Part shown: positions 47,486 to 56,700 of the stretch, one piece after another
Numbering within the stretch: the first letter of the stretch is position 1
How the letters are laid out: the number at the start of each line of letters is the position of its first letter
From: Sarcocystis neurona
Lineage: Eukaryota; Apicomplexa; Conoidasida; Eucoccidiorida; Sarcocystidae
Direction: 5' to 3'
NCBI GenBank assembly: GCA_000727475.1
Contig: KL647288.1
Coordinates: 8,645,414-8,709,413, forward strand
Length of the DNA stretch: 64,000 nt
Notes under the pieces: generated by a model
What the model saw: the letters and a program-made list of their open reading frames with translations, nothing else
Told to the model about the DNA's origin: nothing
Database searches by the model: none
Made by a program: the position numbers and the translations under genes

Positions 47486-48686
47486 GGCGACTGCCTGCAG
47501 GCCACTTCTGTGATCTGTGGCCTTTCCGACGGTGGTGGGAGCAAGCAGCGTATATTGACAGATACCCCTGTATTGATGTACACCGTATCGTACACAACTA
47601 TGTAGTTGGCTATGGGGAGATATAGGAAGAATGCTGCGTGAACTTGAAGGGGTGAAAATAAGTGCCGATGCAAGAGAAACCGTAGACGTTTGTGTACGTA
47701 CGTCTGGACGCGATTGTGTATACTAGTAGATCCGAGTGTGCTTAGGTGTTTTTGCATATGGGTGGAGATACTAGTGGGCGTAGGACGCAAACGTATGTGT
47801 AGAGATGTGCGAGCTATGCGTATTTTGAAAAAGATTTTCGACACACAGGGGAAGCGCGCGGTCGGCGCTCAGGGAAACGCTTCTGGATCAGTTGCCGTTG
47901 GGCGGATCTCGCGCTTCAGTTCCACTTCATGAACAAATTGCTTCGCTGGTGATCTGGATCGATCATTTTCGGCACGTACGGCTGTTGATTCCCTACCCGT
48001 ACATACGTCGTTTGTACGTTCGTCCCCAGCTGCGTAGAGTACGTGCACATATTACATTACGTGTGCACGTGTCGTTGTCTGTAGGATCTGTGTACGTATA
48101 CATCTGTATACGTATATACGTTGCCCTGCCTGCGTAGTACTGTACATATATACGTGCACAAGTAAACACTTATTTAGGTTTTCTGCATCTCTCTGCACTA
48201 GCGTACATATGTATATATATATATATATCTAATTATATAGGTACGTGTGTAGCTACTGCTTACCTGGGTACTCACACCTACGTGGAGAGGAAAAGAGATG
48301 AACTGTTGTTTGCTGCGGGCGGAAGTTGGGACTGAGAAACATTGATGTAGAGGGAATAAGAAAAGGGCATGAATGATGATTCGTAGAGTGCAGGAGAATC
48401 GCCGTTGTCCGTCTTCCGCGGAAGCTCCTGTTGCCTCAGCGCAGACCGATTGTCTTGTGCGAAGGGGGCTGCAGATACGAGTGTGTGATGTTTGACGCGT
48501 ATACTTCGTTGAGGGGAAGACAACAGACCTCTCCTTTTTGGTTTTGTACGCACAGGGGCTCCACACGATATACCTACTATTGCGTCTTTTCTCGGGAGCA
48601 GTGTTTCGCGAGTGATGTTTTCTTGGTGGCGCGTGTACGGCAGGACATACGCTTTTAGAATAGGGACAAGAGATTGGTATATCTAG
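47486..48686 (+). CDS. Unrecognised multi-exon protein, 3' part
   Basis: An exon after TTCTTTCGGTGCAG at 47486 reads GHFCDLWPFRRWWEQAAYID and VHRIVHNYVVGYGEI to a stop at 47625, though a donor may precede the stop. Next, 47849-47975 (or slightly longer) after an ACACAG acceptor gives ALRETLLDQLPLGGSRAS and EQIASLVIWIDHFRH. Exon 48445-48498 gives CEGGCRYECVMFD and joins in phase to 48602-48686, VSRVMFSWWRVYGRTYAF ending DWYI and TAG. The last two agree in phase; links to the earlier two are uncertain and they may be separate genes. The aromatic, basic C-terminus is distinctive. Family unknown. Confidence 0.45.
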
Positions 48687-48698
48687 TGTTCAAGAGGT

Positions 48699-49151
48699 TT
48701 AATGCATGTGGCCGGTCACAGAAGAAAAACTACGTTCTTTAGTGTGTAGCACGCAGCGTTCTTTCTGTGCTTCGGCGAGAGTGATTGATGAGAGATGCAG
48801 AAGACGTAAAGCTGAACTTTTTTGCTGAAGGCAAATCTCCTCTGCTGGGTAGAAAAAACGTTTGCTGTTGGAGTGCGTAGCAAATCGCAAGAATTCCCGT
48901 CCCCTTTGTTGTAGCAAGCGCGAGAAAAACCAACGTTTTTGCTGCTGCCTGAGGAGCTGCTCCTTGTTCCTTAGAGTGGCAAGTAATAGTGGCAGTACAG
49001 TGGGGGCCAGGTCGTTCTCGAATATCGTGCAGTAAAAGTAGCGAAGTGAAATACGCAAGGTGTCTAACGCTTTAACTTTGTAAAAACTTTCAGCTCTGTA
49101 GCCGCGACAGGACGGAAAGTGAGGAGGGACCGGGGTGGACTGAATTTGCAT
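48699..49151 (-). CDS. Unrecognised 150-residue protein, possibly single exon
   Basis: A minus-strand frame from ATG 49151 to a stop at 48699. Composition is ordinary, including YKVKALDTLRISLRYFYC, PTVLPLLLATLRNKEQLL and QQQKRWFFSRLLQQRGREFL, which are helical and basic. It converges on the plus-strand gene ending at 48686 with only 12 bp between the stops. No domain recognised. It could be the last exon of a longer gene, but an in-frame ATG with nothing obvious upstream fits a short gene. Confidence 0.45.
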   Translation of the reverse strand: MQIQSTPVPPHFPSCRGYRAESFYKVKALDTLRISLRYFYCTIFENDLAPTVLPLLLATLRNKEQLLRQQQKRWFFSRLLQQRGREFLRFATHSNSKRFFYPAEEICLQQKSSALRLLHLSSITLAEAQKERCVLHTKERSFSSVTGHMH

Positions 49152-50016
49152 TGCCTAATGTGGTGCACGTGTAGCTGTGGGCTGCTCGGTTGCTCCATCG
49201 GTCACGCTACGTACACACGTCTTCGTTCGTGGAAGCCGTCATTTTGTACTTGATTTAGAATTGTTGGCTGCGTAGAGAAAGAAAAAGATAATTAGAAGTT
49301 CCTTTTCAAGACTCATTAGGAAGTAGTTGGCGTCGCAAGTGAGAGGGAAGATCAAAGGTGTATGTATCCATGTGACTACCTGGTTACGAGTAACTACGTG
49401 CAAAGAGTTTTCATCGCAGGGAGGAATTTAGTCCGTCTTGTATACTAGGCTAAAAGTAAATGTGACCAAAGCGTTGGTGGTGTGGCCTGCTCAGCAGAAA
49501 GAAGTTATATCAGGTAACGGTCTCAACGAGACAAGACACGGACAGATGACGTATTTTTGAGTTTGTGACACTAGACACACAGTTACTGAGCTCGGTTGCC
49601 AACCTGCTACGCGTCGCAACGGATAGGAAGGGAGTATAACATCTTGTAATACGGGTGGATGCGCATCTGTGTATATCAGCGGACACATATCATTACACAT
49701 ACTCGTACAATATAGGCCTGTACGCGCATTCATATGTGTATGCATACATGCGTAAATACATAGATACACGGCCAGAGCTTGTACGTATTGCAGAACCCTC
49801 TGCGTGAGGGGAGAAGAAAACGCGCCCTTGGGTGCACGTAGTGCAGAACCCGTGACGTTGAGGAGAGAGGAAAAATAATATAAAACCTCATCTGTGTCTC
49901 ACACGTCGAGGTGAACACGCTACAGAGGAAGCGTTTTCTGTCTTGAAGCGCGGAAGACCTGCGTTGAAAGGACACCTAAGAAGACCTTGCCAAGTCATGT
50001 CGTCCTGGCTACAGTT
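49152..50016. other. No convincing gene
   Basis: A minus-strand frame at 49491-49769 contains a protein-like end (VAGWQPSSVTVCLVSQTQKY) behind an ATTACAAG acceptor and may be an exon. The rest is unique sequence without features. Confidence 0.3.
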
Positions 50017-50373
50017 TTATGCGTACCTGCGGTGAAGAGTAGGATAGGAAACTGCTTCTGCAAAATTTGAATTCTGCAGGACGTAGGCGTAACAAATTGC
50101 TGCCTGGATCAGGAGCTGTAAGCTGCCGCCGACGTAAACGCGCAGCGTGTCGTTCCGGACTATCTGGTTGTCCATTATATTCTGTATATGCATAGACCCG
50201 TGTCTTTGTTTTTGTATTATATTCTGTATACGCATAGACTCTTGTCTTTGTTGTTGTAAAATGCGACTACGGTAGCAGAATGCAGAAGAGTATTTATTCT
50301 TTGTAAAAGAATCTACACAAGTCGACGAAGGTAGATACCAGGAAGTGTATTTCGGTCGTAGCACACTTATTTT
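50017..50373 (-). CDS. Unrecognised exon with in-frame 14-residue repeat
   Basis: Minus strand. The acceptor GTACCGCAG is followed by 118 codons to a stop at 50017: ISVLRPKYTSWYLPSS, DSFTKNKYSSAFCYRSRIL, then the repeated ESMRIQNIIQKQRHG and SMHIQNIMDNQ, then VGGSLQLLIQAAICYAYVLQ. The 42-bp tandem duplication (50174-50257) is a multiple of three, which supports coding. A phase-0 start implies at least one upstream exon. Function unknown. Confidence 0.5.
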   Translation of the reverse strand, partial: KISVLRPKYTSWYLPSSTCVDSFTKNKYSSAFCYRSRILQQQRQESMRIQNIIQKQRHGSMHIQNIMDNQIVRNDTLRVYVGGSLQLLIQAAICYAYVLQNSNFAEAVSYPTLHRRYA

Positions 50374-50666
50374 CTGCGGTACATGGGCACCGGAAGAGGG
50401 CCATTAAGCTACGTTCCCTAGTGGTCTACGTGTAGACACATTCCGCCGTTCCCGACGAAGGCAGGTTGAGGATAAAAGGAACGGGTGCTGGCGCAGTGCG
50501 TCACTGCAATGTACATACACATCTGGGAAGCTGCCGTGCAGAGAGACAACGGGGGCTCAAAGGATGTTCTATAGCGCTTTTTGACATTTGAAGTGAGGAA
50601 GAGAACCCAGCGCACACGTGTCGATCTTACGGAAGTAGATGTGTAACATTTTCTTTCACCGAAGCA
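50374..50666. other. Intergenic or intron
   Basis: A minus-strand frame at 50418-50615 (NVKKRYRTSFEPPLSLC) may be an upstream exon of the preceding gene but is weakly supported. It ends in the TTTTCTTTCACC pyrimidine tract before a plus-strand micro-exon. Confidence 0.3.
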
Positions 50667-50845
50667 GGAGTTGTTACGGTGAGTACACCGCGCAAAGAGT
50701 TCGACTCACGGACGCCTTTCCAGTTTCATTATTCCTAGGTTGGTGAGAGGAGAGATGAAACCTGTAGTCATTCCCGTCTTGGTTCCGAAGTTGTCGTGCA
50801 AGGCGGTGCTCGCTGCTTTCGAGCGAGGTTATACTTGTGGTTTGC
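50667..50845 (+). CDS. Micro-exon plus following exon of unrecognised gene
   Basis: An 11-nt exon at 50667-50677 sits between AAGCAG and GTGAGT. It joins in phase across a 61-nt intron to 50739-50845, which follows TTTCATTATTCCTAG and ends before GTAAGT. Together they encode ELLRLVRGEMKPVVIPVLVP then KLSCKAVLAAFERGYTCGL. The pattern of a basic loop and paired hydrophobic helices is reminiscent of HEAT-type repeats, but this is only a resemblance. Donor and acceptor sequences are among the strongest in the window. The next exon was not fixed, because the end is phase 1. Confidence 0.5.
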
Positions 50846-51150
50846 GTAAGTCACCTTAGAGATTTAGTACCTAGGAGATGCACAGATTTTTCTGTCACGT
50901 TTGATAGATACATACGGGGTGTACACACAGACGTTATGTGTAAGGGAAACTAGTGCAGCAGGCTCCCGCGGTGACTTTGATAGTGGCGCGTTGGCCAATT
51001 TGCCGGTGATACTGTTGGTTCACGTACACCTTGGGACCTTTGGTACCTCGGAGGCACACTGGTGTTTTTGTCATATTTGATAGATGTGTACGGTGTCTAC
51101 ATACCCCACGAGACGTTATGTGTGTAAGGCGAATAAGTACACAAGCATCG
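50846..51150. repeat. Diverged 176-bp offset duplication next to an exon
   Basis: The intron start after the exon ending at 50845 is repeated 176 bp downstream. GTAAGTCACCTTAGAG is echoed by GTACACCTTGGGAC, both followed by GTACCT, TTTGATAGAT and GACGTTATGTGT. A third fragment near 51207 resembles the exon side (GCAATTTGCGC against GCCAATTTGCC). This looks like duplication of an exon end with its splice donor. Confidence 0.6.
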
Positions 51151-51494
51151 GATGGTGGTTTTGAAGTTGCCTACTGTGCTGCATTACAAGACATTTCTAT
51201 ACCGCAGGCAATTTGCGCTCGGATTAGCTACCGAAGGTGAACTCCGCTAATTTACAGTGATGCAGCGGGTTCTGACAATGAAAAAACGTCTTATGTTTTT
51301 GAATACGTATCTCCTTGTAACTTATGTATTTATACATGCGTAAATGTGTGTCTACCTGTATGCGCGTAGACGTGCGGATACACTAGTATATACGTATACA
51401 CAAATGTATGTACGTATATATATGTATATATATATATGTATATTATTGCACCTGTGTGGCTGTGCCGTTAGTGTGTAGTCGCTTGTTTTGAGAG

Positions 51495-52807
51495 AAATGT
51501 GTACGGTCGTAGGTCCAAGGACCTGCCTGCGTATGAAGGGGTGCCTTCTTCGGTAAGCCCTCGTGTGTGTAAGCCTGTGGTGCACGGTGGGCTCCCGAAT
51601 ACCAAGGCGTCGTCCCGACCAAGGGGAGTACGGCGGCTTTCGTGTGCTACTTTTCCTAAGCGTCGTTCGGCGTCCACGTGAACATCATTCTTTGACGTTT
51701 GTCCACGTTCTGTTGGTGGGTGCATTTTACTGTACATTAGCGTCCTTCGTTGCTCCTCAGCCCTTCTGAGATTTTGCTCCCGCTTCTGCACCAGCACTAC
51801 TGGCACTGGCGAACAGCAGCAGCCGCAGAGAAGGAAGAAGGCAAGTGCGTAGCCGCAGCAAGAAAGGCTCGTGCGCAGGTATGGAGGTGCTGAGGAGGGT
51901 TTGGGGAATGCCTGTCTAGCAGAAACAAGTGAATGCGGCAGTCTGGAGTACCGCGTTGAGGAATGCCTTGCTAGGGGAAGCGCAGGTGGTTTCAGTGTTT
52001 CAAGAGAAAACTCCCAACACCCTGATACTGTAGAGAGTAGTGGCTGTGTAAGGCTGCCCACAATCGAAGGGGAGCCTTTGGGATTCGCATTGTTGTTACA
52101 AGCACAGTGAAATGTGGTACTTAGGAAAACTGGAAGGAGACTTTTTGACGCCTGAACACCGTGTTTCGTTCTTCCCCGACGGTAGATCGTAACACGCGCA
52201 CGTGTATGCATACAGGTCAGAGAGAGGGACTTCCCACGGTGTGTCTTTGTCGAAAACGAAATTGTTTGAAGTCTGCCGTCTAATTCGCAAGGTAGAGACG
52301 GGATACGTTGTGAGCCGAGGGATGTGAAAGAGCTCGAAGAATGCTCACGGAAAGACGCTTTTTTTACTCTCGTTTCGATCGTGTAGGGCCGGAGAGGCAC
52401 AGTGTGTAGGGAAGGCGGCCGTGTTTGGCTGTGCATCCAGCGTAGAAGGCGTATTGGTGGGGTTAGACCCAGCGCCTCGGGAATACAGAAGTAGTCTTTG
52501 TCAGGTGGTGTATGCGCGGACTTTTGTACCGACAGGATGTACACCTTGTCGACGGCTTCTGCCTTTGTAGTAGAAATAAATGTGTGTGTGAGAACTCAGT
52601 CGCGTCTGAGTTGTACGTACACGAGGGAAGACGGGAGCGCGAGTGTACAACTTCTGTGCAGGGAGCAGCGGAATTTGTAGACACAAAAATTGCCGGTTAC
52701 GCGTATTCAAATACAGGGGCTCCACGTGTGTTCCTGCTGTTCAGAGTTGCGTATACGTTTCTGCTGTATTTTTTAGTACAGTGTAGGTACATAATGAAAA
52801 AACATTA
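51495..52807 (+). CDS. Unrecognised protein with C-terminal membrane span
   Basis: Exon 51495-51552 (VYGRRSKDLPAYEGVPSS, donor GTAAGC) joins in phase 0 to 51859-52047 after CCGCAG (QERLVRRYGGAEEGLGN, LEYRVEECLARGSAGG, donor GTAAGG). A short exon from 52505 (VVYARTFVPTG) can join in phase to 52597-52807, reading ASELYVHEGRRERECTTSVQ, then IAGYAYSNTGAPRVFL and VAYTFLLYFLVQCRYIMKKH to TAA. The last 30 residues would make a C-terminal membrane anchor with a basic tail. The last two borders are less certain than the first two. It may continue from the exon ending at 50845 through an unfound exon. Family unknown. Confidence 0.45.
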
Positions 52808-53046
52808 AGGTTTTTGTCGAGGCGAGCAGCCACAGTCCGTGTTACGAAGGCAGAAAAAGGCCTTCGCACGTTCGAGCGTTTCTGCTTTCCCAATCAGAGT
52901 GAATATGTATATATAGGAATTAGAATGATAGCTACATAATTTCGATTGCGTGCGAGCATACCTTCTGGCCAGCTGAAGGGAAACACCAGGAGGAGAGGAG
53001 AAGACTAACAGAATTCAACACTGTATCGTGTCCAGTGCCGCGGTAG

Positions 53047-53422
53047 AGAGAAGTACGTATAGAGGAGAAGTCCGCTGTCGCCGGCGCAGTAACAGGCTTT
53101 GTGGGACGAGAGTGGTTTATGAAGACCCTCTGGTCTGTGAGAAAATACGCTGTATCCAAAGTAGTTGGTACAGTGCATCACAGCTCGCCTCTCTCTTTAT
53201 ATACATGTATAACTGTACAGGGGTGTACAGGCTCCGCTACCTATATTTATATATTTATATATACGCGTATGTAGGTTTGCATTTGAATACGTAAGTAGCT
53301 GGCGCGCACGTGTAGGCGTCCTGAGGAGCACGAGGAGGTGCAACCGCGCAAAAATACCTGTGGAATTCTTGGACAAAATCGGCCGCCTGGCAAAACACAT
53401 TGAGGCGTCTTGCATCAAGTGA
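53047..53422 (+). CDS. Unrecognised basic protein, last two exons
   Basis: Exon 53047-53167 encodes EEKSAVAGAVTGFVGREWFM and KTLWSVRKYAVSKVV. It ends in phase 1 before GTACAG and joins in phase to 53316-53422, VLRSTRRCNRAKIPVEFLDK and IGRLAKHIEASCIK followed by TGA. Composition is clean and helical. It could be the 3' end of the gene whose exons lie at 50.7-52.1 kb, spliced past the alternative stop at 52807, or a small separate gene. It ends 337 bp before the CCCH gene start. No family recognised. Confidence 0.5.
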
Positions 53423-53758
53423 AGACGACTGAAAGAGGTACGACGAATCTCTCAGAGAACGTCTGCTTGGTGAACAGCGGACGGTGCATCTGTCAGCCCT
53501 CAGAAGGAATCGTCGTCAACTGCAGTGGCGGTACAAAGCAGTAGGAGCAGAGTGACGTTTCGCAGACATTAGTTTGTGGAGCAGTACTAGCTGGGAGAAG
53601 CGGGCAAAATTGGCCGCCGTGACCACTCGGTTCGAGAAAGGAGCACCAGCACCTTACCTTTCAACAAAAATAAGTTTGTTCCGGATTCCGTTCTACAGCA
53701 GCAGAAGGGGAGCTGCTGTGATTTTTTCCGTGCTTCTGCTTCCACCTTTGACACCAGT

Positions 53759-56700
53759 ATGGTTAGCGGAAGCAGCAGCATGAGCTGTAGCAACAGCGGC
53801 AGCACCACGGGCAGCAGCAACAGCTGCAGCAGCCAAGGGGAGAGCAGCACCAATGACAGCGGGAGAAGCAGCAGCAGCGACAGCAAACAGAGCAGCTGCA
53901 GCAGCAAACAGACCAGCAGAGAAAACTCTAGCGCGTACACGCTTAACCGTAGTACGTGCGTCCCTGACAGCGCCGTCCTCCCGCAGCAGCAGCCTGACCA
54001 GCAGAGCCACCAACATCAGGGGAAGCAGCAGCAGCAGGCAAAGCACCAGAAGATGCAGCAGAAGGAGGATCAGCAGCAGAGGGGGCAACAGCAGCGGAAA
54101 CAGCAACAGCAGCTGGATAAGGAGGAGGACTTGTCTGCCAGTAGTACTTGGCCGAGTCTGGCAGCAGGTCGCAGCAGGGCGTGGGGAGAGAGAAAGCAGT
54201 TCGGTGTGAAAGGCGGAGGGGCAGGAGGAGGAGAAGGTGGAGCGGCAGGATCTGCTGCCAGTGAGGCATTGCGGACGCGGAAAGAAGCGTACTCGACTAC
54301 TGCCGCACAAGATGTACAGGCTGCAGGAAGCAAGGATTCTGCCTGCACAGAGGCCGTAGAGATAGTACCTGGAAGCGTGCCTGTAGCAACAGCAGCCGCA
54401 CCACCAGCAACACGAGCGGCGCAAATGCTTGCAGCAGAAGAAGCTGGAACACCAGCAGTAGGCGTAGGTGCAGCAGAGAAAGAAGCAGTCGCGACACCAG
54501 CTGCAGAGGATGATGGAGCAGCAACAGAAGCCGCCTTGACAGCGGCAAAAACAGCTTCAACAAGCACAGCACCTCCGTCAGCAGCAGCAGTATTCCCATA
54601 TACAGCAACAGCAGCAGCCGCGCGACCAGCAGCAACAGCAACTGGAACGCGTACGGCAGGGAGAACCCTTCTGCCGGCGACGGCACTGCCTACTGCAACG
54701 CCAGCAACAGTTTTTTCAGTTGGAGCTTACCCTGCGGCAAAGAGTGGCGTCTGCGTGCTTAGCAGTACCGCCGTTGAGCCGAAAAAGGGGAGAGCCCCGC
54801 GCAGAGCTCCTTGGTGTAAGACACTCCTTACAGCGGGGACACAGAAGCAACACATCGACCAGCAGCAGCAGCAGCATGAGCAGCGTGAGAATCATCAGCC
54901 TCAGCAGCCGAGCCAGCAGCAGCAATACTGTGATCAGCAACTGCAGCAGCATCAGCAGAAATCGCAGACCAACAAGGACACGAGTGCAAAAGAACTTCAC
55001 GTCGAGCTGCCTTCTGCACGGGGAGCGATCTTGGCAACGGAAAAAGAAACAGAAACAGGCGACGCAGTAGGCAACGCCTCTGTACAGACAGCAGCGCCAG
55101 AGAGAACGCCACTGTCGCCACCAACAGAAGAGTTGCCAGCAGCTCATCCACGCAGCGTTGAAAAAGCGGTAACAGCGTGTCTTGCACCAGGGAGTGCAGC
55201 AGAAGAAGGGCGTGGAGCTCAAACGACAACCGAGGGACTACAGAGACAGCAGCAAGAGGCAAGAGTGCGAGAAACTGCAGCTCCAGCTCAAGGGGGCCTG
55301 CCACAAGAGAGACAGGAAAAGACGGTTAAGCCTGCAGCCTCTCCGCAAGAGGCACCTCCTGCTGCAGTATCAGCTGCGGCAGATACTCGTGAACGGTTGT
55401 GCGCGCAGTGGACGCAGCAACAGCACGTTGGAACAGGAGACGAGTCCGAAGGAAGGCTGTCCCGTGCAGTAGCACAACTACCATCAGGGCTCAGCAGCGA
55501 AGAAGATGCAGCACTAGCCAGGTCTGCAGCCGACGGAGAGCGTCCAGCCACAGCGGAAGACGCAGAAACACCCGAGAATGCTGCGACCACCTCCACCCTG
55601 CGCGCAGCTCGCGGGGAATATGCTGATGCAGCTGCCGGCAGCAACGCTGGAGGGAAGCAGCACCGGCAGCAACAGCGGCACGAAGAACAGAGACAGGCAG
55701 AAGGTCCTGCGGGCCGTAGCCGGGCAGTTACGGTTTCGTGTGCGATGGGGATAGAGGCTGTAGCGGATCTTGACACCTTCGTGAGGGTTGAGCTTGCTGC
55801 GCCTTCGGAGGAGGCCGGTGCAGTCGCATCTCTGCATGGTGCATCTGCGGGTGGTGGCCCCTCACTTGCGACTGCTGGTGGAGCAGGAGCTCCGCCGGTG
55901 CGTGAGGTTGCTGCACGCACGAGCGTTCCTCCTCCTGCTGCTTCATACACTGTTCCACGTATGCCTGTTGCTGAGGGTCGACGGACGTTCGCTGCTGCGG
56001 CTGCAGCCGCGTTACAGGAAAGCGCCGACAGCCAGAAAGGCAAGGACACGGTGCCACTGCGACACGTGCTGCAGAACCCGCAGCAACGCCAACAGGTGCA
56101 GCAGATTCAAAGTTGGGGCAGGGCAAGGGCTCCTGCTCTTCCTCCTGCCTCAGCAGCGGAAGAAAAGAGGAGTGAACGGTCGGGTCCTTTAAAGGTGGCT
56201 GTCATCCCAAGAACAGGTTATCTCGCCGCTGCCTCTGCTGCGTGTGATGGTCCACGTTCACCACCTTTTACTGCAGCCGCTCCGGCGGTTGCTGCTGCTC
56301 TGCGTGCTGGTGGTCTTGTTTCGGGGAGCCCCAGTTCTGTGTCTTCTGTTGCTTCCGCTCCTGCGCACGCCCGTGTGGCACCTGCTGCTGTTACCGCAAC
56401 GGCTGGTACTGGAGCCACCCCGTGCGACAAGGAGAATACAGGGCATGCAACCAGATCAGCAACGCAGCAGCAGCGGCAGCCGCGTGCAGCGCCCACCCGC
56501 AGGCAGCAAGAAGAGGAGGCGCAGCGCGAGCTGGTCCTGCAGCTCCAGATGGAGAAGGAAGATCAGCTGCAGCAGAAGCAGCACCCGCACGAGGAGAACG
56601 GTCCGCACGAACTCTCAGACAAAGAGCAGCCCTCAGAACAGCAGCGCAAAAGACGAGAGGCCCTGTCGTTCGGCCGACTGCCTCCTCGTAGTCAGCAGCC

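Noticed and set aside
48445..48660. PAN/Apple-like cysteine pattern in CEGGCRYECVMFD
   Set aside because: Only the first cysteines fit; the phase-matched continuation is a short aromatic C-terminus without the remaining cysteines.
51468..52544. 358-codon minus-strand frame without homopolymers
   Set aside because: Plus-strand exons with matching phases and strong donors (51495-51552, 51859-52047) overlap it and have better protein character; the minus frame has no supporting splice or start evidence. It remains the strongest rejected candidate.
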